This document shows, in pieces, positions 19,637 to 29,856 of a stretch of DNA of 64,000 nucleotides. The position numbers and the translations under genes were made by a program. Origin of the DNA: Pseudomonadota bacterium (GTDB lineage: Bacteria > Pseudomonadota > Gammaproteobacteria > Burkholderiales > Rhodocyclaceae); assembly GCA_018261905.1 (NCBI GenBank), contig JAGTRU010000023.1:1-64000 (forward strand), written 5' to 3'. Every line of letters starts with the position of its first letter. Within the stretch, counting starts at the first letter, position 1. The notes under the pieces are model-generated. The model was not told the origin of the DNA, did no database searches, and saw nothing but the letters and a program-made list of their open reading frames with translations.

Positions 19637-19897
19637 ATGGAGGATCAAGAGAATTGTCAAGTTCCCTCCCCCCTCGGCGATAAAGCCCTGATTGCCATCG
19701 CGCTATCCGCCACGTTGGTAGCCGGCGGCGCTCTGTTCCTCGCTACCCGCTCCCCAGTGACTCCGGCGCCAGCCCAGTCTGCCGCAGCCCTGACGGTTAT
19801 GGAGCAGCGAGGGACTCGGCAATTCTCATGCAATGCAGAGAGAAGCGGAGATGGCTTGACCATTGCACAGCGAAACAGTACAGTCGCCATAACGTAA
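19637..19897 (+). pseudogene. Truncated efflux membrane-fusion-protein N-terminus
   Basis: MEDQENCQVPSPLGDKALIAIALSATLVAGGALFLATRSPVTPAPAQSAAALTV resembles an RND adaptor N-terminus, then loses plausible sequence at about 19797. Confidence 0.5.
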
Positions 19898-19912
19898 CGA
19901 TACCGTACCGTT
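19896..19912. promoter_or_regulatory. Candidate TetR operator upstream of intact tetR
   Basis: AACGATACCGTACCGTT: 8-bp arms (7/8 matched) around a central C, 73 nt upstream of the ATG. Confidence 0.5.
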
Positions 19913-19985
19913 TCGAAATAATCAGAATCAGTTGGTGGCGCTCATCGTTAGTGCTGATCGACCGAACGATAGGAGAAACATTGAG

Positions 19986-20669
19986 ATGGCAAGAATGAAA
20001 ACCGAGGCCCGCCACGAGGCCATTTTGGCCGCCGCCAAAGAAGTTTTTCAGGAGGTGGGGTTTGACCGGGCGTCGATGGATGAAATCGCGGCGCGTGTCG
20101 GGAGTTCGAAGGCCACGCTGTATCGCTACTTCGCGACGAAGGAAGCCTTGTTCCAGGAACTTGTCAGCCGGATGGCCAGTGAGTTCGGCGGTGAGGGGAT
20201 GTCTTTTCTCTTCAAAAGCATCGGCGTGGGTGCCGGGGCAGAACTTCCCAAAGAGGCGATGGACACCCTCTCGTTGCTCGACCCCTCACGCGACGTCGAG
20301 TCGACCCTTAAAGAATTCGGCCGGCATGCCCTGACGTATTTCCATACTCCCCAGCGCTTCGCGGCGACGCGCATGTTGATCGCGGCAGCGGCCGATCCGG
20401 AGATCGGCCGGATGTTCTACGAACGAGGATCGCTGCGGGCCATGAAGCTCACCGAGGGTTACTTCGCCAGCCTCATCGAGGCAGGTCAGCTCCGTAAATC
20501 AGATCCCGTGGTGGTGGCCCGCCATTTCCGCGGGCTGCTTGAGTCCGAGGTTCACGAGGCCGGCCTGTTCAACGTGAGAACCACGCTTAGCGAGAAACAC
20601 ATCGCGGAGGTCGTAGACCGAGCGGTGGACGTGTTTCTTCGAGCCTATCGATCCCCTTCGGCGGCATGA
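19986..20669 (+). CDS. TetR/AcrR-family transcriptional regulator
   Basis: MARMKTEARHEAILAAAKEVFQEVGFDRASMDEIAARVGSSKATLYRYFATKEALFQELV HTH. Confidence 0.9.
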   Translation: MARMKTEARHEAILAAAKEVFQEVGFDRASMDEIAARVGSSKATLYRYFATKEALFQELVSRMASEFGGEGMSFLFKSIGVGAGAELPKEAMDTLSLLDPSRDVESTLKEFGRHALTYFHTPQRFAATRMLIAAAADPEIGRMFYERGSLRAMKLTEGYFASLIEAGQLRKSDPVVVARHFRGLLESEVHEAGLFNVRTTLSEKHIAEVVDRAVDVFLRAYRSPSAA

Positions 20670-20717
20670 CTTGCCGCCGCGCTATTTCCCCCCAACCCTG
20701 AACGAAAGAGGCGAACC

Positions 20718-21518
20718 ATGAATCGTTTATCCCAACCCCTTACTGTCGGGCCTGCAGCTCGTGCCGTAGTGACAACCTTCGGCCTGGCCATGTTTTTGTC
20801 GTCAGCAGCCCTGGCGCAGAGTAGCCAGATCGATAGTGGCGCTGAATCGCGGTGGTCGTTAGGCCTTGGTGCCGTCACCATACAAAAAGCCTACCGCGAC
20901 ATTGACAGATACAACATGGCGGTGCCACTCCTCAATTACGAGAACAAATGGGTGAGTTTCTCGGTCCCCAAGCTGGATATCAAGCTGTATTCCAGCCCGT
21001 CCCTTTCATTCCGACTGCGGGCGCGATATGCCGGCTCAGAGGGTTATGAAAGCAGCGACTCTCCTTTCCTGGTAGGGATGGATGATCGCAAGGGGAGTTT
21101 CTGGGCCGGCGGCGCAGCCATCTGGAAAAATGACATCGCCAATGTCTCTGCCGAACTGCTCGGCGATATGTCGGGCAAGAGCAAAGGCTCGCGCTTCAAG
21201 TTGCAAGTGGATCGGCGCTTCGAGATGGGTTCGTTCGGCCTCACGCCACGGTTGGGCGCCGAGTGGTACGACCGCAAGTTCGTCGACTACTACTATGGGG
21301 TAAAGGCTTCGGAAGCGGCTGTTGGGCGCAGTGCTTACTTGGGCAATTCCAGCAATGGCGTGGAAGCGGGACTGCGCGTCGACTATAGCCCGGCTCGCCA
21401 ACACACCCTGTACCTGGATTTCGGTCTCACGCAGTTCGGCAACGCCATCAAGGACAGTCCGTTGGTGGAGAAGGCGAATCAGTCGACCGTGAGTCTCGGA
21501 TATCTCTACAAATTCTGA
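20718..21518 (+). CDS. MipA/OmpV family outer-membrane protein
   Basis: Signal peptide, beta-barrel-like pattern, terminal aromatic (YLYKF), MipA-like GLGAVTIQKAYRDIDRY. Confidence 0.8.
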   Translation: MNRLSQPLTVGPAARAVVTTFGLAMFLSSAALAQSSQIDSGAESRWSLGLGAVTIQKAYRDIDRYNMAVPLLNYENKWVSFSVPKLDIKLYSSPSLSFRLRARYAGSEGYESSDSPFLVGMDDRKGSFWAGGAAIWKNDIANVSAELLGDMSGKSKGSRFKLQVDRRFEMGSFGLTPRLGAEWYDRKFVDYYYGVKASEAAVGRSAYLGNSSNGVEAGLRVDYSPARQHTLYLDFGLTQFGNAIKDSPLVEKANQSTVSLGYLYKF

Positions 21519-21530
21519 TCCGCCGATTTT

Positions 21531-21564
21531 CCCCGGTAGTTGCGGGAGTCGACGACTACCGGGG
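21531..21564. terminator. Hairpin downstream of mipA-like gene
   Basis: CCCCGGTAGT-14 nt-ACTACCGGGG, perfect 10-bp arms; no clear U-tract. Confidence 0.45.
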
Positions 21565-21702
21565 TTACTTCGGACAGGAAATTCGAAACGCCGAATCAGC
21601 GCCATTTGGCATAGAGGTCAACCGTGATCGCGCGGCAACGGCGTAGGTTTTTTTTACCTGGACAAATGGCGGCTCCGGTATGCCGACGGGCGCGCGGCAT
21701 TC

Positions 21703-23226
21703 ATGGTGTTCCCAACCTGCGCGGCTGGTACTGAAACGAACAAGGAGTTCCTGTTGGCCAAGGTTGTCTCGCGTCGCGTCGCCACGATCAGCCGCGTCCA
21801 CCTCATCGTCGCTCTGTTCGTGGCCATCACCATCTTGCTTGCGGGGTGTGCCTCGCTGGCGCCGCCCCACAAGCGCCCCGCCCTGCCCGTAGCCGATCAC
21901 TATCCCTACGAGATTAGCGGGGGCATCGCGGCGCCGACACTGGATTGGAACGACTACTTCGCGGACCCGCAACTGCGTCGGTTGATTACACTGGCCTTGG
22001 CGCACAACCGCGATCTGCGCACCGCCGTACTGCAGGTTCAGGAGGCGCGTGCGCTTCATGGTATTCAGCGTGCCGAGCGCCTGCCCAGCGTCGGGCTGGG
22101 GGTGGATGCAAGCCGGGGCAGGACGCCCAGCGACCTCAGCCTCACCGGCCAGCCCTCGACCGGCGGCAGTTACCAGGTCGGTCTGGGCGTCAACGCCTGG
22201 GAACTGGATTTCTGGGGCCGCGTGCGCAACCTTCAGGACGCCGCGCGGCAGGACTACCTCGCCACCGATCAGGCACGCCGTACCGTGCAACTAATGCTGC
22301 TCACCGATGTCGCCAATGGCTACTACAAGTTGCGCGAACTCGACGAGCGAATCACCCTGGCCGACCGCATGATCGCCAGTCACGCAGAGACACTGCGCAT
22401 CTTTACGCGCCGCGTCGAGGTCGGCTCGACTTCGCGTTTCGACCTGATGCAAGTGCAGACGCTGCTGAACCAGGCGCAGTCCCTGAGTGCACAACTGCAA
22501 CAGACCCGCGCCGCGCAATCCCATGCGCTGACGCTGTTGGTCGGTACGCCATTCGATCTCAACCCGGCGCGAGATCCGCTTCATGGAGCCGCGCCCACGG
22601 GCGCACTCCAGCCCGGCCTGCCCTCCGCGTTGCTGCTCCACCGTCCCGACATTGTCGCCGCAGAACTCCGGTTGCAGGCTGCGGAGGCCAACATCGGCGC
22701 GGCCCGCGCCGCGTTCTTCCCGCGCATCACGCTCACCGGCAACATCGGCACCGCGAGCGCGGAGCTAGACGGTTTGTTCGCCTCGGGCAGCGGCGCCTGG
22801 AGTTTTGCACCCAGTATTTCCCTGCCCATCTTCGATGGCGGGCGTCGCCGCGCCAGCCTCGACCTGGCCAAGGTTCGCCGCGATCTGTCGGTGGCCCATT
22901 ACGAGAAAACCGTGCAGACCGCATTCCGGGAGGTATCCGACGCCCTGGCGTCGAGCCGCTGGCTGGCCCGGCAAGTCAGCATCCAGCAGGACGCGCTCGA
23001 CGCCCAGACCGAGCGCGCGCGGCTGGCACGGCTTCGCTACGACAGCGGCGCGGCGGCCTTTCTGGAAGTGCTCGACGCGCAACGCGATTTGCTCACCGGC
23101 GAACAGCAGCTCGCCCAGACCCGCCGCGCGCTGCTCTCGGCGCATATCGACCTCTACGCCGCCCTGGGCGGAGGCACGCAGTCGCTGGCTGAGGGCGCTC
23201 CGGCCCCAGCAGATGACGCCAACTGA
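21703..23226 (+). CDS. NodT-type outer-membrane efflux lipoprotein (TolC-like)
   Basis: Lipobox LLAGC, PHKRPALPVADHYP, LSAQLQQTRAAQSHALTLLVGTP, RRPDIVAAE-like LLHRPDIVAAELRLQAAEANIGAARAAFFPRITLTG. Exact start uncertain. Confidence 0.9.
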   Translation: MVFPTCAAGTETNKEFLLAKVVSRRVATISRVHLIVALFVAITILLAGCASLAPPHKRPALPVADHYPYEISGGIAAPTLDWNDYFADPQLRRLITLALAHNRDLRTAVLQVQEARALHGIQRAERLPSVGLGVDASRGRTPSDLSLTGQPSTGGSYQVGLGVNAWELDFWGRVRNLQDAARQDYLATDQARRTVQLMLLTDVANGYYKLRELDERITLADRMIASHAETLRIFTRRVEVGSTSRFDLMQVQTLLNQAQSLSAQLQQTRAAQSHALTLLVGTPFDLNPARDPLHGAAPTGALQPGLPSALLLHRPDIVAAELRLQAAEANIGAARAAFFPRITLTGNIGTASAELDGLFASGSGAWSFAPSISLPIFDGGRRRASLDLAKVRRDLSVAHYEKTVQTAFREVSDALASSRWLARQVSIQQDALDAQTERARLARLRYDSGAAAFLEVLDAQRDLLTGEQQLAQTRRALLSAHIDLYAALGGGTQSLAEGAPAPADDAN

Positions 23227-23238
23227 AGGCCGTTCCCT

Positions 23239-24324
23239 ATGACATCAACCCGTGCCACATCTAGCAAGAAGACGCTTGTCCTCATCGCTATCATCGCCGC
23301 CGTCGGCGTCATCGCCTACCTGGGCTGGACACGGTTCAAGCCGTCGGGTCCCGGCGCGGGCTTGATCAGCGGCAACGGCCGCATTGAGGCCACCGAGATC
23401 GACGTGGCGACCAAGTTGGCCGGCCGGCTCGACCAACTTCTTGTGCGAGAGGGCGATTTCGTCAGCGCGGGCCAGCCGCTAGCGCGGATGCAGTTGGACA
23501 CGCTGCATGCCCAGCGCGACGAAGCCGAGGCCAATCGCCAGCAGGCCGAGCATGGCGTGGCCGCGGCCGAAGCACAGGTGGCCTTGCGCAAGAGCGACCA
23601 CACGGCAGCGCAAGCACTCATCGTCCAGCGCGCCGCCGAACTGGATGCGACCCAGCGCCGCCTGGCGCGCTCGCAGACCCTCTCGAAAGAAGGTGCGGCC
23701 TCGATGCAGGAGCTCGATGACGACCAGGCCAAGGTGCTTGGCGCCGAGGCCGCGCTGAATGCCACCCGCGCCCAGGCTGCCGCCGCGCAGGCCGCAGTGA
23801 GGGCCGCGCAGGCGCAACTGGTCGGCGCCCAGTCCAGCGTAAAGGCCGCCACCGCCACGAAGGCGCGCGTGGAAGCTGACATCCGCGACAGCGAACTCAC
23901 TGCACCCCGCGATGGCCGTATCCAGTTCCGTGTCGCCCAGGCCGGTGAGGTGCTCGGTGCCGGTGGCCGCGTGCTCAACCTGCTTGACCTGTCGGACGTC
24001 TTCATAACCTTTTTTGTGCCGGAGACTGCGGCCGGGCGCCTCGCGCTGGGCAGCGAAGTGCGCATCGTGCTCGACTCCAGCCCCAAAACCTACATCCCGG
24101 CCAACATCTCCTTCGTTGCCAGCCAGGCACAGTTCACGCCCAAGACCGTGGAAACAGCCAACGAGCGCGCCAAGCTGATGTTCCGAGTGCGCGCGCAGAT
24201 CGCGCCCGAACTGCTGCGCCGCAATTTGGAGAAGGTCAAAACCGGTGTGCCGGGCGTGGCATGGATCAAGCTCGACGCAAATGCGGCCTGGCCCGCGGCG
24301 CTGTCGGCCAAGGTGGCCGAGTAA
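23239..24324 (+). CDS. HlyD-family periplasmic adaptor, module B
   Basis: GNGRIEATEIDVATKLAGRLDQLLVREGDFVSAG; paralog of 15087..16073. Confidence 0.9.
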   Translation: MTSTRATSSKKTLVLIAIIAAVGVIAYLGWTRFKPSGPGAGLISGNGRIEATEIDVATKLAGRLDQLLVREGDFVSAGQPLARMQLDTLHAQRDEAEANRQQAEHGVAAAEAQVALRKSDHTAAQALIVQRAAELDATQRRLARSQTLSKEGAASMQELDDDQAKVLGAEAALNATRAQAAAAQAAVRAAQAQLVGAQSSVKAATATKARVEADIRDSELTAPRDGRIQFRVAQAGEVLGAGGRVLNLLDLSDVFITFFVPETAAGRLALGSEVRIVLDSSPKTYIPANISFVASQAQFTPKTVETANERAKLMFRVRAQIAPELLRRNLEKVKTGVPGVAWIKLDANAAWPAALSAKVAE

Positions 24325-24327
24325 GCC

Positions 24328-27087
24328 GTGTCCACCTCTCCCGCATCACCCGTCGTGCGCCTCCAGGGCGTGGGGTTGCACTACGGCAAAGTCGAGGCGC
24401 TGGCCGGGATAAACCTGGAGGTGCCCACCGGGTGCATGGTTGGCTTGATCGGCCCGGACGGCGTGGGCAAGTCCAGCCTGCTGTCGCTGGTTTCCGGCGC
24501 CCGCGCCGTACAGGATGGCACGGTCGAAACGCTCGGCGGCGACATGCGCGATCGCCACCACCGCGAGTCGGTGTGCACGCGCGTCGCCTACATGCCGCAG
24601 GGCCTGGGCAAGAATCTCTACCCGACGCTGTCGGTGGAGGAGAACCTGCAATTCTTCGCACGGCTGTTCGGCCATAACGCGGCTGAGCGGCGGCGGCGTA
24701 TCGACGAGCTGACCCGTTCCACCGGTCTGCATCCCTTCCTCGACCGGCCAGCCGGCAAGCTGTCGGGGGGCATGAAGCAGAAGCTCGGCCTGTGCTGCTC
24801 GCTGATCCACGACCCGGACCTGCTGATCCTCGACGAACCCACCACCGGGGTCGATCCGCTGGCGCGCTCTCAGTTCTGGGATCTGATTGCACGCATCCGC
24901 CGCCAACGTTCGGGCATGAGCGTGATCGTCGCCACGGCGTATATGGATGAGGCACAGCGTTTCGACTGGCTGGTGGCAATGGACGACGGAAAAGTGCTCG
25001 ACACTGGCACGCCACAGGAGCTGCTGCAACGTACCGGCAGCGATTCGCTGGAGACGGCCTTCATTCAACTGCTGCCCGAGGCGAAGAAGCGCGGCTATGC
25101 GCCAGTGGAGATTCCGCCGCTTGATGCCCACGAGGAAGACATCGCGATTGAGGCGCGCGACCTGACCATGCGCTTCGGCGACTTCGTCGCGGTCGACCAC
25201 GTCTCCTTCCGCATCCGGCGCGGCGAGATCTTCGGCTTCCTCGGCTCCAACGGCTGCGGCAAGTCGACCACGATGAAAATGCTGACTGGCCTGCTACCGG
25301 CCAGCGAGGGCCAGGCCTTGCTGTTCGGCCACGAAATCGATCCGCAGGACCTCGATACCCGCCGGCGCGTCGGCTACATGTCGCAGGCCTTCTCGCTCTA
25401 TGGCGAATTGACCGTGCACCAGAATCTGGAGCTGCACGCGCGCCTGTTCCACGTGCCGGAAGCGGAAATTCCTGCGCGCACGCGCGAGATGATCGAGCGT
25501 TTCGGACTGCAGGCCGCGGAGGGAGCGCTGCCCGACAGCCTGCCGCTCGGCATGCGCCAGCGCTTGTCGCTGGCCGTGGCGGTGGTACACAAGCCCGAGC
25601 TGCTGATCCTGGACGAGCCGACTTCGGGCGTGGACCCGATCGCCCGCGACAACTTCTGGCGCTTGCTGGTCGAATTGTCGCGGCGCGACCGCGTCACGAT
25701 CTTCATCTCCACCCATTTCATGAACGAGGCTGAGCGCTGCGATCGCATGTCGATGATGCATGCGGGCAAGGTGCTCGACAGCGATACACCGGCAGCGCTG
25801 GTAACGAAGCGCGGCGCAAAATCGCTGGAAGACGCCTTCATCGGCTACCTCATCGAGGCTGGTGGAGAGACCCCTGAACGGGACGAGGATGCGGCGGCGA
25901 TGCCGCCGGTGCAGGTAGAGCCGGCAACAAGCGACCATGCCTCGCCGGGTAGGCGCACCCGCTTCAGCCTGCAGCGCATGCTCAGCTACCTGTGGCGCGA
26001 AACGCTGGAGTTGCAACGCGATCGCGTGCGCGCCACACTCGCGCTGGGTGGCTCACTGATCCTGCTGATCGTGATTGGCTTTGGGGTCAGCAACGACGTC
26101 AACAACCTGCGCTACGCCGTACTCGATCACGACCAGACCACGCTCAGCCGCAACTACGCGTTTGAGCTGTCCGGATCGCGCTATTTCACCGAGCGTGTGC
26201 CACTCACTGACTATGCGGAGATCGACCGGCGCATGCGTAGCGGCGAACTGGCCCTGGCCATCGAGATCCCGCCCGGCTTCGCGCGCGACGTGCAGCGCGG
26301 CAAGTCGGTTGCCATCGGCGCCTGGTTCGACGGCGCCATGCCCCAACGCGCCGAGACCGTACAGGGCTATATCCGCGGCATGCATCAGCACTGGCTGGCC
26401 GACCAGGCTCGCACGCAGGCCAGCTCAACGGCTCGCGCCGGCGAGATTGCCGTGCAGAGCCGCTACCGCTACAACCCCGACGTCAAGAGTCTGCCGGCCA
26501 TGGTACCCGCCGTGATCCCAATGTTGCTGCTCATGCTGCCAGCCATGCTCACGGCGCTGGCGGTCGTGCGTGAGAAGGAAGTCGGCTCGATCATCAACCT
26601 CTACGTCACGCCGGTCACCCGCACCGAGTTCCTGCTCGGCAAGCAACTGCCGTACGTGGGCCTGGCGATGATCAACTTCGCGCTGATGCTGTTGCTGACC
26701 GTGACCATCTTCGGCGTGCCCGTCACCGGCAGCGTGCTGGCGCTGACCCTGGCGATGCTCATCTACTGCGTCTGCGCCACCGGCATGGGCTTGCTTGCCT
26801 CGGCCGTGACCAAGAGCCAGATCGCCGCCATGCTCATTGCCATGGTCGGTACCATCATTCCGGCCACCAAGTTCTGCGGCATGATCGATCCGGTGTCCTC
26901 GTTGGACGGTGTTGGCCGGATCATCGGCGAGATCCACCCGGCCAACTACATGTTCACCATCAGCCGAGGTGCCTTCAACAAGGCGCTGGACTTTGGCGAC
27001 CTGCTGCCGTCGATGTGGCCGATGCTGCTGGCGGTGCCGGTCATCCTCGGAACCGCGATCGCGCTGCTGAAAAAGCAGGAGCGTTGA
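24328..27087 (+). CDS. RbbA-like ABC transporter (two ATPase domains plus permease), module B
   Basis: GPDGVGKSS and GSNGCGKST Walker A motifs, two LILDEPT Walker B motifs; paralog of 12312..15080. Confidence 0.92.
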   Translation: MSTSPASPVVRLQGVGLHYGKVEALAGINLEVPTGCMVGLIGPDGVGKSSLLSLVSGARAVQDGTVETLGGDMRDRHHRESVCTRVAYMPQGLGKNLYPTLSVEENLQFFARLFGHNAAERRRRIDELTRSTGLHPFLDRPAGKLSGGMKQKLGLCCSLIHDPDLLILDEPTTGVDPLARSQFWDLIARIRRQRSGMSVIVATAYMDEAQRFDWLVAMDDGKVLDTGTPQELLQRTGSDSLETAFIQLLPEAKKRGYAPVEIPPLDAHEEDIAIEARDLTMRFGDFVAVDHVSFRIRRGEIFGFLGSNGCGKSTTMKMLTGLLPASEGQALLFGHEIDPQDLDTRRRVGYMSQAFSLYGELTVHQNLELHARLFHVPEAEIPARTREMIERFGLQAAEGALPDSLPLGMRQRLSLAVAVVHKPELLILDEPTSGVDPIARDNFWRLLVELSRRDRVTIFISTHFMNEAERCDRMSMMHAGKVLDSDTPAALVTKRGAKSLEDAFIGYLIEAGGETPERDEDAAAMPPVQVEPATSDHASPGRRTRFSLQRMLSYLWRETLELQRDRVRATLALGGSLILLIVIGFGVSNDVNNLRYAVLDHDQTTLSRNYAFELSGSRYFTERVPLTDYAEIDRRMRSGELALAIEIPPGFARDVQRGKSVAIGAWFDGAMPQRAETVQGYIRGMHQHWLADQARTQASSTARAGEIAVQSRYRYNPDVKSLPAMVPAVIPMLLLMLPAMLTALAVVREKEVGSIINLYVTPVTRTEFLLGKQLPYVGLAMINFALMLLLTVTIFGVPVTGSVLALTLAMLIYCVCATGMGLLASAVTKSQIAAMLIAMVGTIIPATKFCGMIDPVSSLDGVGRIIGEIHPANYMFTISRGAFNKALDFGDLLPSMWPMLLAVPVILGTAIALLKKQER

Positions 27088-27088
27088 T

Positions 27089-28213
27089 ATGAGGATGCTG
27101 GAAAACATTTACCGGTTGGGCGTCAAGGAACTCTGGAGCCTGTGGAGCGACAGGATGATGCTGGTTCTGATCGTGTTCACCTTCACGCTCTCGGTGTACT
27201 CCTCGGCATCCTCCAGCCCACCGACGCTGAACAACGCGCCGATCGCCATCGTGGACGAGGATCACTCGCAGTTGTCGCAGCGGATCGCCGCGGCCTTCTA
27301 CCCCCCTAAATTCAAGTCGCCGGCGTTGATCAAGCATGCGGAGGTGGACGAGGGCATGGACAAGGGAGCCTACACCTTCGTGCTGAACATCCCGGTCAAT
27401 TTTCAGCGCGACGTACTGGCCGGACGCGGCGCCGAAATCCAGCTCAACACCGATGCCACACGCATGAACCAGGCTTTCCTCGGCAGTGGCTACATCCAGC
27501 AGATGGTGATGGACGAGATCGGCGAATTCGTCAACCGTTACCGCGGACAGGTCGTGCCCGCCATCGATCTGGAGCAGCGCGCCCTGTTCAACCCGTCGCT
27601 CGACAAGTCCTGGTTCGACAGCCTGTCGCAGATCGTCAACCAGATTACGATGATCTCGATCATCCTGACCGGCGCGGCGCTCATCCGTGAGCGCGAGCAT
27701 GGCACCATTGAGCACCTATTGGTGATGCCGGTCACGCCCATCGAGATCATGCTAGCCAAGATTTGGTCCATGGGATTGGTCGTCCTGGTGGCCTCGATCC
27801 TATCGCTGAACCTCGTCGTACGCGGCCTGCTTAACGTCCCGGTGCAGGGCTCGCTGACACTGTTTTTCACCGGCACCGCGCTGCACCTGTTCGCCACCAC
27901 CTCAATGGGCATCTTCATGGCGACCGTGGCGCGCAACATGCCACAGTTCGGCATGCTCGTGGTGTTGACGCTGCTTCCGCTGCAAATGCTGTCCGGCGGC
28001 AACTCACCGCGCGAGAGCATGCCCGAACTGCTGCAGAACATCATGCTGGTCGCCCCCACCACGCACTTCGTCGAGTTGGGACAGTCCGTGCTGTTCCGTG
28101 GCGCCGGCATTGCAGTGGTATGGGTGCAGTTCCTGGCCTTGGCCGTGATCGGTGCCACCCTATTCTCGCTATCGCTGATGCGCTTCCGTAAGACCATCAG
28201 CCAGATGGCTTGA
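27089..28213 (+). CDS. ABC-2 type transporter permease (YhhJ-like), module B
   Basis: REREHGTIEHLLVMPVTPIEIMLAKIWSMGLVVLV; paralog of 11186..12310. Confidence 0.9.
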   Translation: MRMLENIYRLGVKELWSLWSDRMMLVLIVFTFTLSVYSSASSSPPTLNNAPIAIVDEDHSQLSQRIAAAFYPPKFKSPALIKHAEVDEGMDKGAYTFVLNIPVNFQRDVLAGRGAEIQLNTDATRMNQAFLGSGYIQQMVMDEIGEFVNRYRGQVVPAIDLEQRALFNPSLDKSWFDSLSQIVNQITMISIILTGAALIREREHGTIEHLLVMPVTPIEIMLAKIWSMGLVVLVASILSLNLVVRGLLNVPVQGSLTLFFTGTALHLFATTSMGIFMATVARNMPQFGMLVVLTLLPLQMLSGGNSPRESMPELLQNIMLVAPTTHFVELGQSVLFRGAGIAVVWVQFLALAVIGATLFSLSLMRFRKTISQMA

Positions 28214-28282
28214 TGACATGCCGATGGCGAGCGTTCAATCGACCCGACTGCTACCTGAAATTCTTGCAACGGAAGCTGAACA

Positions 28283-29704
28283 ATGCGCAACTCGTTTTTT
28301 CCCCGAACCCATCTGGTCCGGGTACTGGCTCTGATTGGCCTGTTGATCCTGTCCGGCTGCTCTACCGTGCGTCCGTGGCAAAATCGGGCCGCCCAACCGG
28401 GGACAATCCAGACGCAGGAAAGCGCTTTGCAGGCGAAGAATCCTCCGCCTTCCATCGTGGTTGTGGTCAGCTTGTCCGGTGGCGGGTCGCGCGCCGCCGC
28501 TTTCGGCCTTGGCGTCCTGCAGGAGATGAACGCCACGCACTTCAGTTGGGAAGGAAAGCCCACCAACCTGCTTGAACGGCTCTCAGCGATCAGCGGCGTG
28601 TCCGGTGGCAGCGTGCTTGCCGCCTACTACGCAGCTTTCGGTGTCGAGGGTCTGAAAGAGTTCGAGGCGGACTTTCTCCTCAAGGACATTCAGGGTGATC
28701 TCATCAGCCAAGCTTTCTCACCGGCGACCGCATACCATCTCACGTCTCCCTGGTACGGGCGCAGTAACGCGTTCGCGGAGCAACTCGACAAGCTCTACAA
28801 AGGCAAGACCTACGGTGACGTTGCCGGCCGCAAAAGCGCACCCGAGTTGTTAATCGTTGCGACAGACCTTACTACCGGCGCACCGTTCGAGTTCTCGCCG
28901 GAACAGTTTCGTCTGATTTGCTCGGACCTTTCCTCCGTGCCACTCGCTTTCGCAGTAGCTTCGTCTTCCGCCGTACCCTTTCTTTTAACACCGACGAGCC
29001 TGCGCAATCAGGCGGCCAGTTGCGCCGTACCTGCCTTGCCCATCGACAAGGCAGCGCAGAACGATGCGCACAACGTGAGTACCAGTTACCGACGTCAGTT
29101 ACTTGATCGGAGCGCCGCCAGTTATCTCAATGCTGAGGAACGGCCGTTCATCCACCTTGTCGATGGGGGCCTGGCCGACAACCTTGGGGTTCGTATTCTG
29201 CTGGATCGCGTGGTCGCCTCCGGCTCAATCAAGAACAGATTTCGTGAATCGCCGCCGGGATCGATACGGGAAATCGTGCTGATCGTCGTGAACTCGGAAC
29301 GAGATATGGTCGAACACATTGATCAAAGCGACAAAATCCCGAGTACGGCGCAAGTGATAGATGCACTGGTCTTCGGCGCTGGCTCGCGCTCGACCCAGGA
29401 AACGATGGCCGCACTCAACGACGGCGTCAGCGGGTGGGTGGACAAAATCGCCCAAATCCGCGGCGAGCGTAACAGCCCGTTTGCGGCAGACGCAGAAATT
29501 CACGTCATCCCGGTCAGCCTGCACGACGTACACGACCGCGACGTCCGCCGGTTACTGCTGCAGGTACCAACAGCATTCACTATTGAACCCCACCAAGTGA
29601 GCGAGCTGGTTGAAAGCGGACGCTCGACCTTGCGCTCAGCACCGGCCTTTCAGCGTTTGCTGAAAGATTTACAACGGAAGTCATGCGCTGAACGATGTAA
29701 TTGA
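28283..29704 (+). CDS. Patatin-like phospholipase family lipoprotein
   Basis: Lipobox LILSGCS; GGGSRAAAFGLGVLQEM oxyanion-type motif, GVSGGS nucleophile elbow, DGGLADNLG catalytic-Asp motif. Confidence 0.88.
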   Translation: MRNSFFPRTHLVRVLALIGLLILSGCSTVRPWQNRAAQPGTIQTQESALQAKNPPPSIVVVVSLSGGGSRAAAFGLGVLQEMNATHFSWEGKPTNLLERLSAISGVSGGSVLAAYYAAFGVEGLKEFEADFLLKDIQGDLISQAFSPATAYHLTSPWYGRSNAFAEQLDKLYKGKTYGDVAGRKSAPELLIVATDLTTGAPFEFSPEQFRLICSDLSSVPLAFAVASSSAVPFLLTPTSLRNQAASCAVPALPIDKAAQNDAHNVSTSYRRQLLDRSAASYLNAEERPFIHLVDGGLADNLGVRILLDRVVASGSIKNRFRESPPGSIREIVLIVVNSERDMVEHIDQSDKIPSTAQVIDALVFGAGSRSTQETMAALNDGVSGWVDKIAQIRGERNSPFAADAEIHVIPVSLHDVHDRDVRRLLLQVPTAFTIEPHQVSELVESGRSTLRSAPAFQRLLKDLQRKSCAERCN

Positions 29705-29856
29705 ATGCTCACACCAAGTACTCATTCCCGAAGTTACCCGTTGCGATTCGAGTGAATCGCAACCAGCGGCAGGTGGCCGATTTGAGCCGGAATGGTCAGG
29801 CAGCCACCGTCGCAAAACCGTTCAGCTCAAGGGCTCTCTTGCCTGGCAACCTGCGC

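Noticed and set aside
16200-29800. Genomic island with integrase, transposase or att sites
   Set aside because: Accessory gene content and gene fossils suggest rearrangement, but I recognised no integrase, transposase, IS ends or tRNA-associated direct repeats.
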